Positions 45,550 through 55,284 of a DNA stretch of 64,000 nucleotides are shown here, in pieces. The translations under genes and the position numbers were made by a program. The number at the start of each line of letters is the position of its first letter. Within the stretch, counting starts at the first letter, position 1. The notes below the pieces were generated by a model. It saw nothing but the letters and a program-made list of their open reading frames with translations. It had not been told where the DNA came from and searched no databases. This DNA comes from Altericroceibacterium indicum (GTDB lineage: Bacteria > Pseudomonadota > Alphaproteobacteria > Sphingomonadales > Sphingomonadaceae): assembly GCF_009828105.1 (NCBI RefSeq), contig NZ_WTYQ01000001.1:744001-808000 (forward strand). The letters run 5' to 3'.

Positions 45550-46962
45550 TTAGATATGAAGTGCCTTGCCGTAAGCGGCGAGCACGCTTTCATGCATCAT
45601 TTCGGACAGAGTTGGATGCGGGAAAACAGTCTGCATCAGTTCCGCTTCCGTGGTTTCCAGGGTCTTGCCCACAACATAGCCCTGGATCAATTCGGTGACT
45701 TCGGCACCGATCATATGTGCGCCCAGAAGCTCGCCGGTCTTGGCATCGAACACGGTCTTCACGAAGCCTTCGGCCTCGCCCAGAGCAATGGCCTTGCCGT
45801 TGCCGATGAAGGGGAAGTTGCCGACCTTCACATCATAACCCGCTTCCCTGGCCTTCGCTTCGGTCATGCCGACACTGGCGATTTGCGGGTGGCAATAGGT
45901 GCAGCCGGGAATATTGTTCCGATCGAGGCCGTGCGGATGAACGTCTTTGTTGCCCAGTTCCTGCGCGATGGCTTCTGCCGCCGTCACACCTTCATGGCTG
46001 GCCTTATGGGCAAGCCATGGGCCGGGAACGCAGTCACCAATGGCCCAGAGGCCTTTGACGCCGGTGCGACCGTAATCGTCGATCTGGATGAAGCCACGAT
46101 CGGTTTTAACCTTCAGCTTCTCAAGACCGATATTTTCGGTGTTCGGCTGAATACCGACGGCCACGATCACATGGCTATATTCTTCGGTTGAAACCTTGCC
46201 GTCCTTGTCCTTGATCTTCGCGGTCACGCCCTTGTCGGACACATCAAGGCTTTCAAGACCCGCCTTGGTGCGGATTTTCATACCCTGTTTGGTGAGCGAT
46301 TTTTCAAGGAAAGTGGAAACGTCCTTATCTTCCACCGGCACAATGCGGTCCATCATTTCGACGACCGTCACATCCGCGCCCATATCGTTGTAGAAGCTGG
46401 CAAATTCGATGCCGATCGCGCCCGAACCAATCACCAGCAACTTGCTTGGCATTTCCTTCGGTGTCATCGCATGGCGATAGGTCCATACGCGCTTGCCATC
46501 TGCCGGAGCGAAGGGAAGGTCACGCGCCCGCGCGCCGGTGGCGACGATAATGTGCTTGGCGTTCAGGGTCTCAGTGCCCTTTTCGCCCTTCACTTCCAGC
46601 GTATTGGGGCCAGTGAGAGTGCCAGTGCCCATATGCACGGCAATCTTGTTCTTCTTCATCAGATGCGTGACGCCCTGATTGAGCTGCTTGGCCACCCCGC
46701 GAGAGCGCTTCACCACCGCTTCAAGGTCGGCTTCGATTTCCTTGGCTGCCAGGCCATAATCCTTGGCATGCTGCATATAATGGAAAATCTCGGCGGAACG
46801 CAGCAGCGCCTTGGTCGGGATACACCCCCAATTGAGGCAAATGCCGCCCAGAAGTTCACGCTCGACGATGGCGGTCTTGAGACCGAGCTGCGCAGCACGG
46901 ATCGCTGCCACATAACCACCGGGGCCTGAACCAAGGACGATAACGTCGTATTTGTCTGCCAT
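45550..46962 (-). CDS. lpdA: Dihydrolipoyl dehydrogenase (E3)
   Basis: ATG 46962 (MADKYDVIVLGSGPGGYVAAI) gives 470 residues. The FAD motif is followed by the redox disulfide GGICLNWGCIPTKAL, the NAD motif VIGSGAIGIEFASFYNDMGA, and GLWAIGDCVPGPWLAHKASHEG. The dimer-interface motif HPHPTLSE appears as FPHPTLSEMMHE with the catalytic His-Glu pair. It reoxidises lipoyl groups of pyruvate dehydrogenase; the E2 gene lies two genes upstream on the same strand. It is followed by a strong hairpin. Confidence 0.97.
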   Translation of the reverse strand: MADKYDVIVLGSGPGGYVAAIRAAQLGLKTAIVERELLGGICLNWGCIPTKALLRSAEIFHYMQHAKDYGLAAKEIEADLEAVVKRSRGVAKQLNQGVTHLMKKNKIAVHMGTGTLTGPNTLEVKGEKGTETLNAKHIIVATGARARDLPFAPADGKRVWTYRHAMTPKEMPSKLLVIGSGAIGIEFASFYNDMGADVTVVEMMDRIVPVEDKDVSTFLEKSLTKQGMKIRTKAGLESLDVSDKGVTAKIKDKDGKVSTEEYSHVIVAVGIQPNTENIGLEKLKVKTDRGFIQIDDYGRTGVKGLWAIGDCVPGPWLAHKASHEGVTAAEAIAQELGNKDVHPHGLDRNNIPGCTYCHPQIASVGMTEAKAREAGYDVKVGNFPFIGNGKAIALGEAEGFVKTVFDAKTGELLGAHMIGAEVTELIQGYVVGKTLETTEAELMQTVFPHPTLSEMMHESVLAAYGKALHI

Positions 46963-47025
46963 GTCTTTCCTGCCAGTCAGTACGGCGCCCGGCATTTCAG
47001 ACCGGGCAAAAAAGAGAAAAACCCG

Positions 47026-47409
47026 TCAGCCCTTGATCGGGCGCGGGCGGCCATTTTCATCAATGGCAACGAAAGTAAATGTGGCCTGAGTGACTTTGAC
47101 GGCGGTATCGCGGTGGCGTTCGCGCCGCCATGCTTCCACGTCAATCGTCATGGAACTGGTCCCGGTCTTGACCATATTGGTATAGACCGAGACTTCATCG
47201 CCCACTTTCACAGGCTGATGGAACTGCATTCCATCCATCGCCACAGTCACTGCACGGCCATGCGAATAGCGCGCTGCCGTGAGGCCGGCCGCGCTATCCA
47301 TCATGCTCATCAGCCAGCCACCGAAAATATCGCCATAGGCGTTGGTATCGGCGGGCATAGCGCTGATGCGAATGGCCGGGTCGCGGCCGCTCATGACTTC
47401 ATCCACCAT
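47026..47409 (-). CDS. Acyl-CoA thioesterase, YciA type
   Basis: This 127-residue hot-dog protein reads AMPADTNAYGDIFGGWLMSMMDSAAGLTA (catalytic Asp near residue 38), AVTVAMDGMQFHQPVKVGDEVSVY and TIDVEAWRRER, the YciA/acyl-CoA hydrolase layout. It hydrolyses acyl-CoA thioesters, with broad specificity in E. coli YciA. Its ATG overlaps the pdhC stop (TAATG), so it is translated between E2 and E3. This placement suggests control of CoA or acyl-CoA level next to pyruvate dehydrogenase (inference). Confidence 0.92.
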   Translation of the reverse strand: MVDEVMSGRDPAIRISAMPADTNAYGDIFGGWLMSMMDSAAGLTAARYSHGRAVTVAMDGMQFHQPVKVGDEVSVYTNMVKTGTSSMTIDVEAWRRERHRDTAVKVTQATFTFVAIDENGRPRPIKG

Positions 47410-48707
47410 TAGGCGATGAGGCCCAGTGGAGCTTCCACCAGCTCCTTGAAGACCTTCATCAACTGAGCGCCATCGGCACCATCAATGGCCCGGTGGTCAA
47501 AGCTGCCGGTTGCGCTCATCACCGTGGCGATCTGCAGCGCGTCATCAACGATATAGGGGCGCTTTTCACCTGCGCCGATAGCCATAATCATGGCCTGTGG
47601 CGGGTTGATCACGGCCTCAAACTGCTTGATGCCATACATGCCCATATTGCTGAGTGATGCGGTCCCGCCCTGATATTCTTCCGGCTTCAGCTTGCCGTCG
47701 CGCGCCCGGCCAGCAAGATCCTTCATCTCGGTGGAGATGGCGGAAATAGCCTTGGCACCAGCATCCTTGACGATCGGCGTGATGAGGCCACCATCAATCG
47801 ACACAGCAACTGAAATATCGGCGCGGCTGAACTTCAGAAGTTGATCACCAGCAAACTGCACATTGCAGGATGGGACTGCCACAAGCGCCTTGGCCAGCGC
47901 CTTGATCAGAAGGTCATTGACGGAGAGCTTCACGCCCTGTGGTTCAAGTGCTGCATTGAGCTGCGAGCGCAGCTTCAGCATTTCGTCCAGGCGAATATCG
48001 ACCGTGAGGTAGATATGCGGAACCTGCTGCTTCGATTCTGTCAGACGGCGCGCAATGGTCTTGCGCATGCCGGAGAGCTTCTCTTTCTCATGCGGAATGC
48101 CGAAGTCCTGTGCTTCAATCGCTGCGGCAGCCGGCGCTGCACTGGGTGCAGGTGTTGCGGCGGCTTTGCTGTCCGAAGCGGCAGGCGCAGATTTGGCATT
48201 CTCTACATCGGCTTTGACAATGCGGCCACGCGGCCCACTGCCCTTCAGCGATGTAAGGTCCACGCCCTTATCATCGGCAATCCGGCGTGCAAGCGGAGAT
48301 GCGATGATTCGCTCACCCGAAGAGGGAGCGGGCGATGATGCGGCAGGTGTGGGGCTTGGCGCAGGCGTTGCAGTCTCTTCTTTCTTAGCCAGCTTTTCTT
48401 CAGCGGCCTTGGGGGCAGGCGTGGAACCGCCGTCACCCATAGGCTCGACATCGCCGATATCTTCGCCATCTTCAGCGAGAGTTGCGATGATTGTGCCGAC
48501 TTTCACACCTTCAGAGCCTTCAGCGACCTGAATATGCGCGATGGTTCCTTCATCAACCGCTTCAAATTCCATAGTGGCTTTGTCGGTTTCGATTTCGGCC
48601 ATAATGTCACCGGCGGCAACTTTATCGCCGACCTTCACCAACCATTTGGCGAGGGTGCCCTCTTCCATAGTTGGCGAAAGGGCGGGCATCTTGATGGCAA
48701 TAGGCAT
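47409..48707 (-). CDS. pdhC: Pyruvate dehydrogenase E2, dihydrolipoamide acetyltransferase
   Basis: The 432-residue protein begins with one lipoyl domain ([20 protein letters not shown]; lipoyl-lysine in [16 protein letters not shown]) and an alanine/proline-rich linker. A subunit-binding domain ([30 protein letters not shown]) and a second linker follow, then the catalytic domain. The active site [18 protein letters not shown] has the His-x3-Asp pair. It moves acetyl groups to CoA. The E1 genes pdhA/pdhB are not in the window. It is the first of a three-gene unit with the thioesterase and lpd. Confidence 0.96.
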   Translation of the reverse strand: MPIAIKMPALSPTMEEGTLAKWLVKVGDKVAAGDIMAEIETDKATMEFEAVDEGTIAHIQVAEGSEGVKVGTIIATLAEDGEDIGDVEPMGDGGSTPAPKAAEEKLAKKEETATPAPSPTPAASSPAPSSGERIIASPLARRIADDKGVDLTSLKGSGPRGRIVKADVENAKSAPAASDSKAAATPAPSAAPAAAAIEAQDFGIPHEKEKLSGMRKTIARRLTESKQQVPHIYLTVDIRLDEMLKLRSQLNAALEPQGVKLSVNDLLIKALAKALVAVPSCNVQFAGDQLLKFSRADISVAVSIDGGLITPIVKDAGAKAISAISTEMKDLAGRARDGKLKPEEYQGGTASLSNMGMYGIKQFEAVINPPQAMIMAIGAGEKRPYIVDDALQIATVMSATGSFDHRAIDGADGAQLMKVFKELVEAPLGLIA

Positions 48708-48842
48708 GGCGGAGCGTCTGTTCCTTGCTTTGCGACTTTACGTTGCGAATTTTCAAATATGTCTCTGGCCAATTTGCGCCGCGCCCGCAAGGTCTTGCGC
48801 GAAGAGATGATTGCTTCGATAGACAGTTTCAGGAGAGAACCC

Positions 48843-49295
48843 ATGCGAACATATCTGGTCATCATCGACGAAACGGAAGAAGCGCGGGTCGCGCTGCGCT
48901 ATGCTGCCAGGCGTGCGGCGGATACAAATGGCGCTGTTCAAGTGTTATCTTTGGTTCCAAAACAAGGGTTTAACGCATTTGGCGGCGTTCAGGCCACGAT
49001 CGAGCAAGAAGCCTATGATCGCGCTGAAGTGCTGGCGACCAGTGCCGCAGGCTCTTTAGCCGGAGAAATGCACAAAATGCCGCAAATCACCGTCCGCATG
49101 GGCGATGATAAAATTATTATCCGCGAATATCTGGCTGAACACCCTGAAGTTTCCGCACTCGTGCTCGGCGCTGGTCCGGATGGAAACCCCGGCCCGCTGG
49201 TTTCGCACTTCACCACCGGAGCGGGTAGCCTGCCCTGCCCGGTCTTTATCGTGCCCGGAAGTCTGGCTGTGGAAGATATTGACCGGCTTGCCTGA
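48843..49295 (+). CDS. Universal stress protein (UspA family)
   Basis: ATG 48843 with AGGAGA seven bases upstream gives 150 residues: MRTYLVIIDETEEARVALRYAARRAADTNGAVQVLSLVP, ending VSALVLGAGPDGNPGPLVSHFTTGAGSLPCPVFIVPG. The Usp fold with a glycine-rich ATP-binding segment is clear, though the G-x2-G-x9-G-S/T pattern is loosened. An open frame reaches back to ATG 48759 but that extension is not conserved in form. It is divergent from pdhC and followed 2 bases later by a small HhH gene. Confidence 0.85.
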   Translation: MRTYLVIIDETEEARVALRYAARRAADTNGAVQVLSLVPKQGFNAFGGVQATIEQEAYDRAEVLATSAAGSLAGEMHKMPQITVRMGDDKIIIREYLAEHPEVSALVLGAGPDGNPGPLVSHFTTGAGSLPCPVFIVPGSLAVEDIDRLA

Positions 49296-49296
49296 A

Positions 49297-49542
49297 ATGA
49301 CGTCTGCGATTTTTTCGGAGGATCAACGCACTGCTCTGCTCGCGGTGGAAGGCGTTGGACCCGCCGTTATTGCGCGGTTGGAAGAGTTGGGCATCTCCAG
49401 TTTTCATCAGCTTGCGACAAGAAACGCCGAAGATATCTGCGCAGAAACGTCCGCTCGCCTTGGTTCGACATGCTGGAAAAACAGCCCGCAAGCCCGCGCC
49501 GCGATCAATGCGGCAATCGAGAGAGCAAAAGCAGGCAATTAG
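49297..49542 (+). CDS. Small helix-hairpin-helix (Cdd1-like) protein
   Basis: This 81-residue protein starts at ATG 49297, one base after the UspA stop. Residues 11-45 read ALLAVEGVGPAVIARLEELG and then FHQLATRNAEDICAE, a helix-hairpin-helix with the G-V-G-P hairpin, of the kind annotated as pathogenicity-locus Cdd1 or DUF4332-like. It ends in a basic alanine-rich helix. DNA binding is likely from the motif; no catalytic part is visible. Translational coupling with the stress protein suggests co-expression. Confidence 0.75.
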   Translation: MTSAIFSEDQRTALLAVEGVGPAVIARLEELGISSFHQLATRNAEDICAETSARLGSTCWKNSPQARAAINAAIERAKAGN

Positions 49543-49576
49543 TGCATTGTAGCGAACTGCCTGCCCTGCTCCTCAG

Positions 49577-51886
49577 TCATTTCTTTTTACGGCCCTGATG
49601 GCGAATATTACCAGGGCGGCCGCGCTTACCTTGCATATGTTTGCCCGCCTTATCTTTCATTTCGGTTGGCTTCTTGCGGCGCGGTGGAGGGCGATTGCCG
49701 CGAGGTTCAATCTTGCCGCCCTTCCCGTCAGGCAATTCAAACTTTAGCGCGCCAGTCAGTGGATTGGCTTCACCCAGTCGCAATTCGAGCACATCGCCCG
49801 GTGAATATGTGGTGCGGCTCTTTTCCCCGATGAGTTGTTGCGCAGCTTCATCATAATGGAAATAGTCGGAACCCAGAGTGGACACCGGCACCAGCCCATC
49901 ACCGCCCAGGCCTACAATCGTGGCAAAGAAGCCGAAGGACTGAACCCCTGTGATCCGCGTTTCGAACACTTCACCTACGCGGCTTGCCAGCCAGGCGGCG
50001 ACATAACGATCCACCGTGTCGCGCTCTGCCGCCATCGCCCGGCGTTCCGTGTCACTAATCGCACCGGTGATTTTCGACAGATCACCGCGATCTTTGTCTG
50101 ACAGGCCGGAATGAGCCGGAATGCCATTTTGCGGGTCAGGCTGCTCTAACCCAAACGCATCGACCAGCGCACGGTGGACCAGAAGGTCGGCATAACGGCG
50201 AATAGGCGATGTGAAATGTGCATAGCTGCCCAGCGCCAACCCGAAGTGGCCTGCATTGGCCGGTCCGTAATAGGCTTGGGTCTGGCTGCGCAAAACCGCT
50301 TCCATAACCTGAGCCTTTTCAGAGCTATCCGAAACATCTTTCAGCATTCGGTTGAAGAGGCCTGGTGTGATGACCTGACCCAATGCAAGCTTGCGACCAA
50401 AACTTTCGAGATAATCGCGCAAAGCCACCAGTTTTTCACGCGATGGCGGTTCATGGATGCGGTAGACGACAGGTGACGCCTTGCTTTCCAGCGCCTTGGC
50501 TGCCGCGACATTGGCCGCGATCATGAAATCTTCGACCACCCGATGCGCATCTAGCCTCTCGCGCACAGCAACTTCGGCCACCCGGCCCTGGTCATCCAGC
50601 ACCACACGGCGTTCTGGCAGATCGAGATCAAGCGGATCACGCTTGTCTCGCGCTGAAGCAAGGTCCTTCCACGCGGCCCAAAGATTTTTCAGCGTGTCAT
50701 CCGCGCGTTCTTCATCAATCCGCGCCTGCGCCTCTTCATAAGCGATGACTTCCGAAATACGAACAATTGCACGGGTGAAACGCCAACTGTTAATCTGGCC
50801 ATGCTTGCCGATCTGCATGTGGCAAACCATCGCCGCCCGATCTTCACCCTGGCGAAGCGAACACACATCCGCGCTCAGCACTTCAGGCAGCATCGGCACG
50901 ACCCGATCCGGGAAATAAACCGAGTTACCCCGCTTGCGCGCTTCACGATCAATCGCGCTGCCGGGGCGGACATAAAAGCTCACATCTGCAATTGCGACGA
51001 TGGCCTTGAAGCCACCCTCTCCATCCGGCTCAGCCCAGATCGCATCATCGTGATCACGCGCATCGGCGGGATCGATCGCGATGATCGGGATGTGGCGCAG
51101 ATCTTCGCGCTTTTGGTCACTCAAGGTAACTTTAGACACCTTTTCTGCGTCGTTCAGTACCTCTTGTAGGAAGACGTTGGGAATACCGTATTTGTGGATC
51201 GCAATCAGGCTGAAAGCCTTGGGAGCCAGCGGATCTCCGAGCACTTCGACCACCCGAACACCCGCTCTGGGGGAGCGTCCGGCGGGTTCAGCTAGAACAA
51301 GATTGCCTTCTTCTGCACTGGCCAAATCGGCGATGGGTGATGACTGGCGAACACGCTTGTCAACCGGCGCAAGCCATGCTTTCCCGCGCCCATCCAGCTC
51401 TACAACACCCAGAACAGACTCGCTCGTATCCGCCAGTTTCTTCATCGGATAGGCAATCCAGCCCCGCCCTGCTTCTTCGGTTCGAGCCAGAACCCGATCG
51501 CCCTTTTTCAGCGCTCCACCCTTACTCTTCCGCTCAATCAAACGGATTCTGGGAGGAGGCGTCGCGCTTTCCGGGGACCAGCTTTCAGGAATGGCAAAGG
51601 CTTCGCCATCCTCGATTTCCATCACTTTGAGGACTGTAACCTTGGGCACACCGCCCATTCGATGATAAGCAGTTCGCTTGCCGTCAATCAGGCCTTCTTC
51701 GGCCATGTCCTTGAGGAGTTTTTTGAGATTGATCTTTTCCTGACCCTTCAAGCCAAACGCCTTAGCGATCTCTCGCTTTCCGGCGGGCTTATCAGTGGTC
51801 TGGATGAATTCGAGAATTTGCTCCCGGCTCGGAAGGCCAGGAGCATTTCTTATATCTTTTGTCGGTTTAATCGCCATCCGATCCAT
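49577..51886 (-). CDS. rnr: Ribonuclease R
   Basis: This 769-residue exoribonuclease starts at ATG 51886 or 51877. It has an N-terminal winged helix (LPSREQILEFIQTTDKPAGK), cold-shock domains, then the RNB catalytic core IIAIDPADARDHDDAIWAEP with the acidic cluster. NSVYFPDRVVPMLPE, HFTSPIRRYADLLVHRAL and a C-terminal S1 domain follow. The last 50 residues are very basic (KRGRPGNIRHQGRKKK), as in RNase R proteins that engage structured RNA. It degrades structured RNA from the 3' end. It lies downstream of proS on the same strand. Confidence 0.95.
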   Translation of the reverse strand: MDRMAIKPTKDIRNAPGLPSREQILEFIQTTDKPAGKREIAKAFGLKGQEKINLKKLLKDMAEEGLIDGKRTAYHRMGGVPKVTVLKVMEIEDGEAFAIPESWSPESATPPPRIRLIERKSKGGALKKGDRVLARTEEAGRGWIAYPMKKLADTSESVLGVVELDGRGKAWLAPVDKRVRQSSPIADLASAEEGNLVLAEPAGRSPRAGVRVVEVLGDPLAPKAFSLIAIHKYGIPNVFLQEVLNDAEKVSKVTLSDQKREDLRHIPIIAIDPADARDHDDAIWAEPDGEGGFKAIVAIADVSFYVRPGSAIDREARKRGNSVYFPDRVVPMLPEVLSADVCSLRQGEDRAAMVCHMQIGKHGQINSWRFTRAIVRISEVIAYEEAQARIDEERADDTLKNLWAAWKDLASARDKRDPLDLDLPERRVVLDDQGRVAEVAVRERLDAHRVVEDFMIAANVAAAKALESKASPVVYRIHEPPSREKLVALRDYLESFGRKLALGQVITPGLFNRMLKDVSDSSEKAQVMEAVLRSQTQAYYGPANAGHFGLALGSYAHFTSPIRRYADLLVHRALVDAFGLEQPDPQNGIPAHSGLSDKDRGDLSKITGAISDTERRAMAAERDTVDRYVAAWLASRVGEVFETRITGVQSFGFFATIVGLGGDGLVPVSTLGSDYFHYDEAAQQLIGEKSRTTYSPGDVLELRLGEANPLTGALKFELPDGKGGKIEPRGNRPPPRRKKPTEMKDKAGKHMQGKRGRPGNIRHQGRKKK

Positions 51887-51914
51887 CTATACCATGGATC
51901 AGCAACGGTCACGC

Positions 51915-53456
51915 TCAATAGGCGCGGGCGACGTAAATCCTTTCAACCGCTGGTTTTCCCGTAAATATGCAGGTTCCCTCAACAGGTGCTGCGTTAATCG
52001 GAACATTGCGGACAGTGAGCTTAAGGGATTTCAGCTTATCAACCACCTGCTGTAGCTCTTCACCGGTCGGTTTTGACCATTGCACCTCAACCCAACCCGG
52101 ATACCGTTTTTCACTACTGAAAAAGGCGGTCAGCCCTTCCAGCGTGTCGACATCACGCGCGATAGCATTTTCACGGCGGGCCAAAGCCTCATCGTAGAGC
52201 GAAGCCTGAATATCTTCAAGAAGCCCGGAAATCTCAGCCACACAATCAAGGCGTGAAGGCCCGGCAAATGCGGGCTTGGCATCATCGCCCCATAATTTAT
52301 CCCGGCGCAGCAAGGTCACCTTGCCCTGTTCAAGATCACGACCACCCACTTCGATGATCACAGGAACGCCCTTGCGCACCCAGGTCCAGCGCTTGGGCGC
52401 AGGCTTCCCCGGTTTCAAATCGAGCTGCACTCGGACCGGCTCACGCAAAGCATCTTGCTTGGCAATTGCGTCGCGCAATTCCTCACAATAGTCGATCAAA
52501 GCCGCATCAGAATCATTGCCACGCAACATGGGCAGGATCACGACTTGCACTGGGGCAATGGCTGGCGGAACACGCAGGCCATCATCATCACCATGCGTCA
52601 TGATAACGCCGCCGATCAGACGGGTGGAGACACCCCAACTCGTCGTGTGCGCAAGCTGCTGCTGGCCTTCCTTATCCTGAAAGCGAATGTTGGCCGCCTC
52701 AGCAAAGCTGGTGCCGAGATAATGGGAAGTGCCGGCCTGAAGGGCCTTGCCATCCTGCATCATCGCTTCAATCGACCATGTCTCTTCAGCGCCCGGAAAA
52801 CGCTCATTTTCAGGCTTTTCACCTGCAATCACAGCCAGAGCAAGCTGTTCATCGGCGAAACTGCGATATACTTCGAGCATCCGGAGTGTATGCTCTTTGG
52901 CGCTTTCAGCGTCAGCGTGGGCCGTATGCCCTTCCTGCCAGAGAAATTCACTGGTCCGCAGGAACATACGGGTGCGCATTTCCCAGCGTACAACATTAGC
53001 CCACTGGTTGAGCTTGAGCGGAAGGTCACGCCAACTCTGAATCCAGCGGCTCATTGCATCGCCGAAAATCGTTTCCGAAGTGGGACGAACCACAAGAGGC
53101 TCTTCCAATTTGGCTTCTGGGTCAGGAATTAGCTTGCCATCAGGACCTGCCACAAGGCGATGATGCGTAACAACCGCCATTTCCTTGGCAAAGCCATCAA
53201 CATGTTCAGCTTCACGCTCGAAGTTGGAAAGCGGAATGAAGAGCGGAAAATAGCAATTATCGTGCCCCGCATCCTTGATGCGGCGGTCGAGCAGAGCCTG
53301 CATCCGCTCCCAAATGCCATAGCCCCATGGTTTGATCACCATACAGCCTCGCACACCCGACTCTTCTGCAAGGTCGGCTGCTGCGATAACTTCCTGATAC
53401 CATTGCGCAAAATCGTCTGCACGGCGGATCGGTAAGGCGTGGCGTATCTCTGACAC
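51915..53456 (-). CDS. proS: Prolyl-tRNA synthetase (short, archaeal/eukaryal-like type)
   Basis: The 513-residue class II synthetase lacks the long editing insertion of enterobacterial ProRS. Signatures include GCMVIKPWGYGIWERMQALLD, YFPLFIPLSNF, VVRPTSETIFGDAMSRWI and LPLKLNQWANVVRWEMRTRMFLRTSEFLWQEGHTAHA. It ends in IFTGKPAVERIYVARAY, a short C-terminal tail ending in Tyr. The start is GTG 53456, placed directly after a hairpin and without visible Shine-Dalgarno. The type is usual in sphingomonads. Confidence 0.95.
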   Translation of the reverse strand: MSEIRHALPIRRADDFAQWYQEVIAAADLAEESGVRGCMVIKPWGYGIWERMQALLDRRIKDAGHDNCYFPLFIPLSNFEREAEHVDGFAKEMAVVTHHRLVAGPDGKLIPDPEAKLEEPLVVRPTSETIFGDAMSRWIQSWRDLPLKLNQWANVVRWEMRTRMFLRTSEFLWQEGHTAHADAESAKEHTLRMLEVYRSFADEQLALAVIAGEKPENERFPGAEETWSIEAMMQDGKALQAGTSHYLGTSFAEAANIRFQDKEGQQQLAHTTSWGVSTRLIGGVIMTHGDDDGLRVPPAIAPVQVVILPMLRGNDSDAALIDYCEELRDAIAKQDALREPVRVQLDLKPGKPAPKRWTWVRKGVPVIIEVGGRDLEQGKVTLLRRDKLWGDDAKPAFAGPSRLDCVAEISGLLEDIQASLYDEALARRENAIARDVDTLEGLTAFFSSEKRYPGWVEVQWSKPTGEELQQVVDKLKSLKLTVRNVPINAAPVEGTCIFTGKPAVERIYVARAY

Positions 53457-53459
53457 TAA

Positions 53460-53497
53460 GCGGGCTTTCGAATCACTTGTTTGTACGAAAGGCCCGC
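53460..53497. terminator. Hairpin between phaR and proS, next to the proS start
   Basis: GCGGGCTTTCG (53460-53470) pairs with CGAAAGGCCCGC (53486-53497) with one bulged base and a 15-base loop. On the minus strand it follows phaR by 15 bases and ends 3 bases before the proS GTG. It could end the phaR transcript or, as part of the proS leader, cover the ribosome site. Confidence 0.55.
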
Positions 53498-53512
53498 ATG
53501 ACTTGCCGCGAG

Positions 53513-54076
53513 CTATTTGCCAAGCTGATCGAGCTTTTTCTGCATTTCCATCATCTGTTTGCGCAGGGCATCGAGATCATCTTCAGTGCTCTTCGCAGAT
53601 GTATTTTCGCTCGAAACCTTCCCAGCAGCTTTCGGCATAAAAGCGCTGGTTGCAGCTTCCAGCATAGCCATATTGGTTTCCGCAAACTTCTTCAGACTAT
53701 CCGGCGTCATGCTGGTTGAAAAAGTTTCTTGCAGTTTCCGTTGATTAGCCTGGAAATTCTTCATCGAAGCTTCAAGGTAAAATGGAACAATCGACTGAAC
53801 GGAATTACCATACATCGCAATGAGCTGCCGCAAGAAGCTGATAGGCAGCATTTGCTCCCCGCTCGCTTCTTCTTCCATGATGATTTGCGTGAGAATGGCA
53901 TGTGTAATGTCATTGCCAGTCTTTGCGTCCACAACTTCGAAGTCTGTTCCTTCTCGTGTCATACGAGCCAAATCATCAAGCGTAATGTAGCTCGAAGATT
54001 TCGTATTATACAGCCGGCGGTTGGCGTATTTCTTGATGATCACCGTTTCATCTACGGTGTCTGACGTGCTGGGCAT
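53513..54076 (-). CDS. phaR: Polyhydroxyalkanoate synthesis repressor PhaR
   Basis: This 187-residue protein has the PHB/PHA accumulation regulator DNA-binding domain: VIIKKYANRRLYNTKSSSYITLDDLARMTREGTDFEVVDAKTGNDIT, followed by HAILTQIIMEEEASGE. A second part, about residues 85-130, is the PHA-binding region (LRQLIAMYGNSVQSIVPFYLEASM). A C-terminal coiled coil follows (DALRKQMMEMQKKLDQLG). It represses phasin genes until PHA granules bind it, so the organism likely makes PHA; the synthase is not in the window. Confidence 0.94.
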   Translation of the reverse strand: MPSTSDTVDETVIIKKYANRRLYNTKSSSYITLDDLARMTREGTDFEVVDAKTGNDITHAILTQIIMEEEASGEQMLPISFLRQLIAMYGNSVQSIVPFYLEASMKNFQANQRKLQETFSTSMTPDSLKKFAETNMAMLEAATSAFMPKAAGKVSSENTSAKSTEDDLDALRKQMMEMQKKLDQLGK

Positions 54077-54145
54077 TTAACCATCTCCAACTGTTTGAAG
54101 GAGATAGTAGCATTTCCTCGATGTGCAGCGCAACATAGATACGCG

Positions 54146-55195
54146 TTAGCGCGAGTTAAAACGTTCGCCCAAAACAGTAAGAAGTTCATATTGGGACAGA
54201 CCGGTTGCCGCAGAAGCTGCCGCCAAGTTGTAAGGAAGTGAAACCCAGTCTCCTTCAGCAACATCCGGTGCTGCACTGCAATCTACTACTGTCATATCCA
54301 TCGATATTTTGCCGAGAACAGGTAGATCAATACCACCATATCGAAACTTCGCCTTGCCGGCCCAAGCCCGCAGAAAGCCGTCAGCATATCCCAGCGAAAC
54401 AATTGCAACACGCATAGGGCGTGGCGCTGTGAAGGTCGCATTATATCCGATCGTAGCGCCTTGAGCGACCTGCCGCGTCATAATGACCATAGCCTGCGGC
54501 GTCGCCACCTGCTCTATTACACCTTCAAATTCTGCGCGGGGAATTCCTCCATAAAGTGCCAGTCCTGGACGGGTAATGTCAAAATGGTATGGCTCTCCCA
54601 AAGCAATGCCAGCGCTACTGGAAAGGCTTTTTCCAACAGAATTTATCGCTCTAAATGCAGTGCGGGCACGGTCAAGTTGAACAGCATTCAACGGGTGGTC
54701 TTCATCTGCACATGCGAGATGCGACAAAACAAGGTTGATATCTAACTTCTGCAAAATCGGATCATGTATCTCACTCATATCGAGACCGAGACGATTGATC
54801 CCAGTATCGACCATGAGGTCACAAACACCCCCTCCCGCACGCAGCCAAATTGCTGCCTGTGACAGGCTATTGATCACCGGCCGCAAGCCTTGCGACTTGG
54901 CATACTGCGCTTCTTCAGAGGTTTGCGGGCCATGCAACACGGAAATATCATTCGCTGCCACATAACGAAGCAATGATGCCGCCTCGCACCAATGTGTCAC
55001 AAAGTAGTTGCGAACGCCCTGCTCTTTGAGAATCGGTGCAACGCTATTAATACCAAGGCCGTAAGCATTTGCCTTGATTGCCGCTCCAGCAGAGGCAGTG
55101 CCTGAAAGCATATTCAGGCGCTGCCAATTGCGTGCCAAAGCATCACCGTCAATATGCAGGCGCAGGTTTGGAACGGGGCAATTAAAGGAGGGCAT
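54146..55195 (-). CDS. alr: Alanine racemase
   Basis: This 349-residue fold-III PLP enzyme has the PLP lysine in GAAIKANAYGLG near residue 42 and the PLP phosphate region around VCDLMVDTGINRLG. HLACADEDHPLN and the second catalytic base Tyr in GATIGYNATFTAPRPMR near 255 follow. VAIVSLGYADGF and the C-terminal beta domain (VLGKISMDMTVVDCS) complete it. It supplies D-alanine for peptidoglycan. It lies 69 bases downstream of the IscU-like/cvpA/radA side and upstream of phaR on the same strand. Confidence 0.93.
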   Translation of the reverse strand: MPSFNCPVPNLRLHIDGDALARNWQRLNMLSGTASAGAAIKANAYGLGINSVAPILKEQGVRNYFVTHWCEAASLLRYVAANDISVLHGPQTSEEAQYAKSQGLRPVINSLSQAAIWLRAGGGVCDLMVDTGINRLGLDMSEIHDPILQKLDINLVLSHLACADEDHPLNAVQLDRARTAFRAINSVGKSLSSSAGIALGEPYHFDITRPGLALYGGIPRAEFEGVIEQVATPQAMVIMTRQVAQGATIGYNATFTAPRPMRVAIVSLGYADGFLRAWAGKAKFRYGGIDLPVLGKISMDMTVVDCSAAPDVAEGDWVSLPYNLAAASAATGLSQYELLTVLGERFNSR

Positions 55196-55284
55196 TGAGC
55201 AAACTCATATTCAGAACCGGCGACCTGTTTTGAAGATCTGCCAGATTAACAATGTTGCGCGTTAACCCAGACCGCAGGGTAAGA

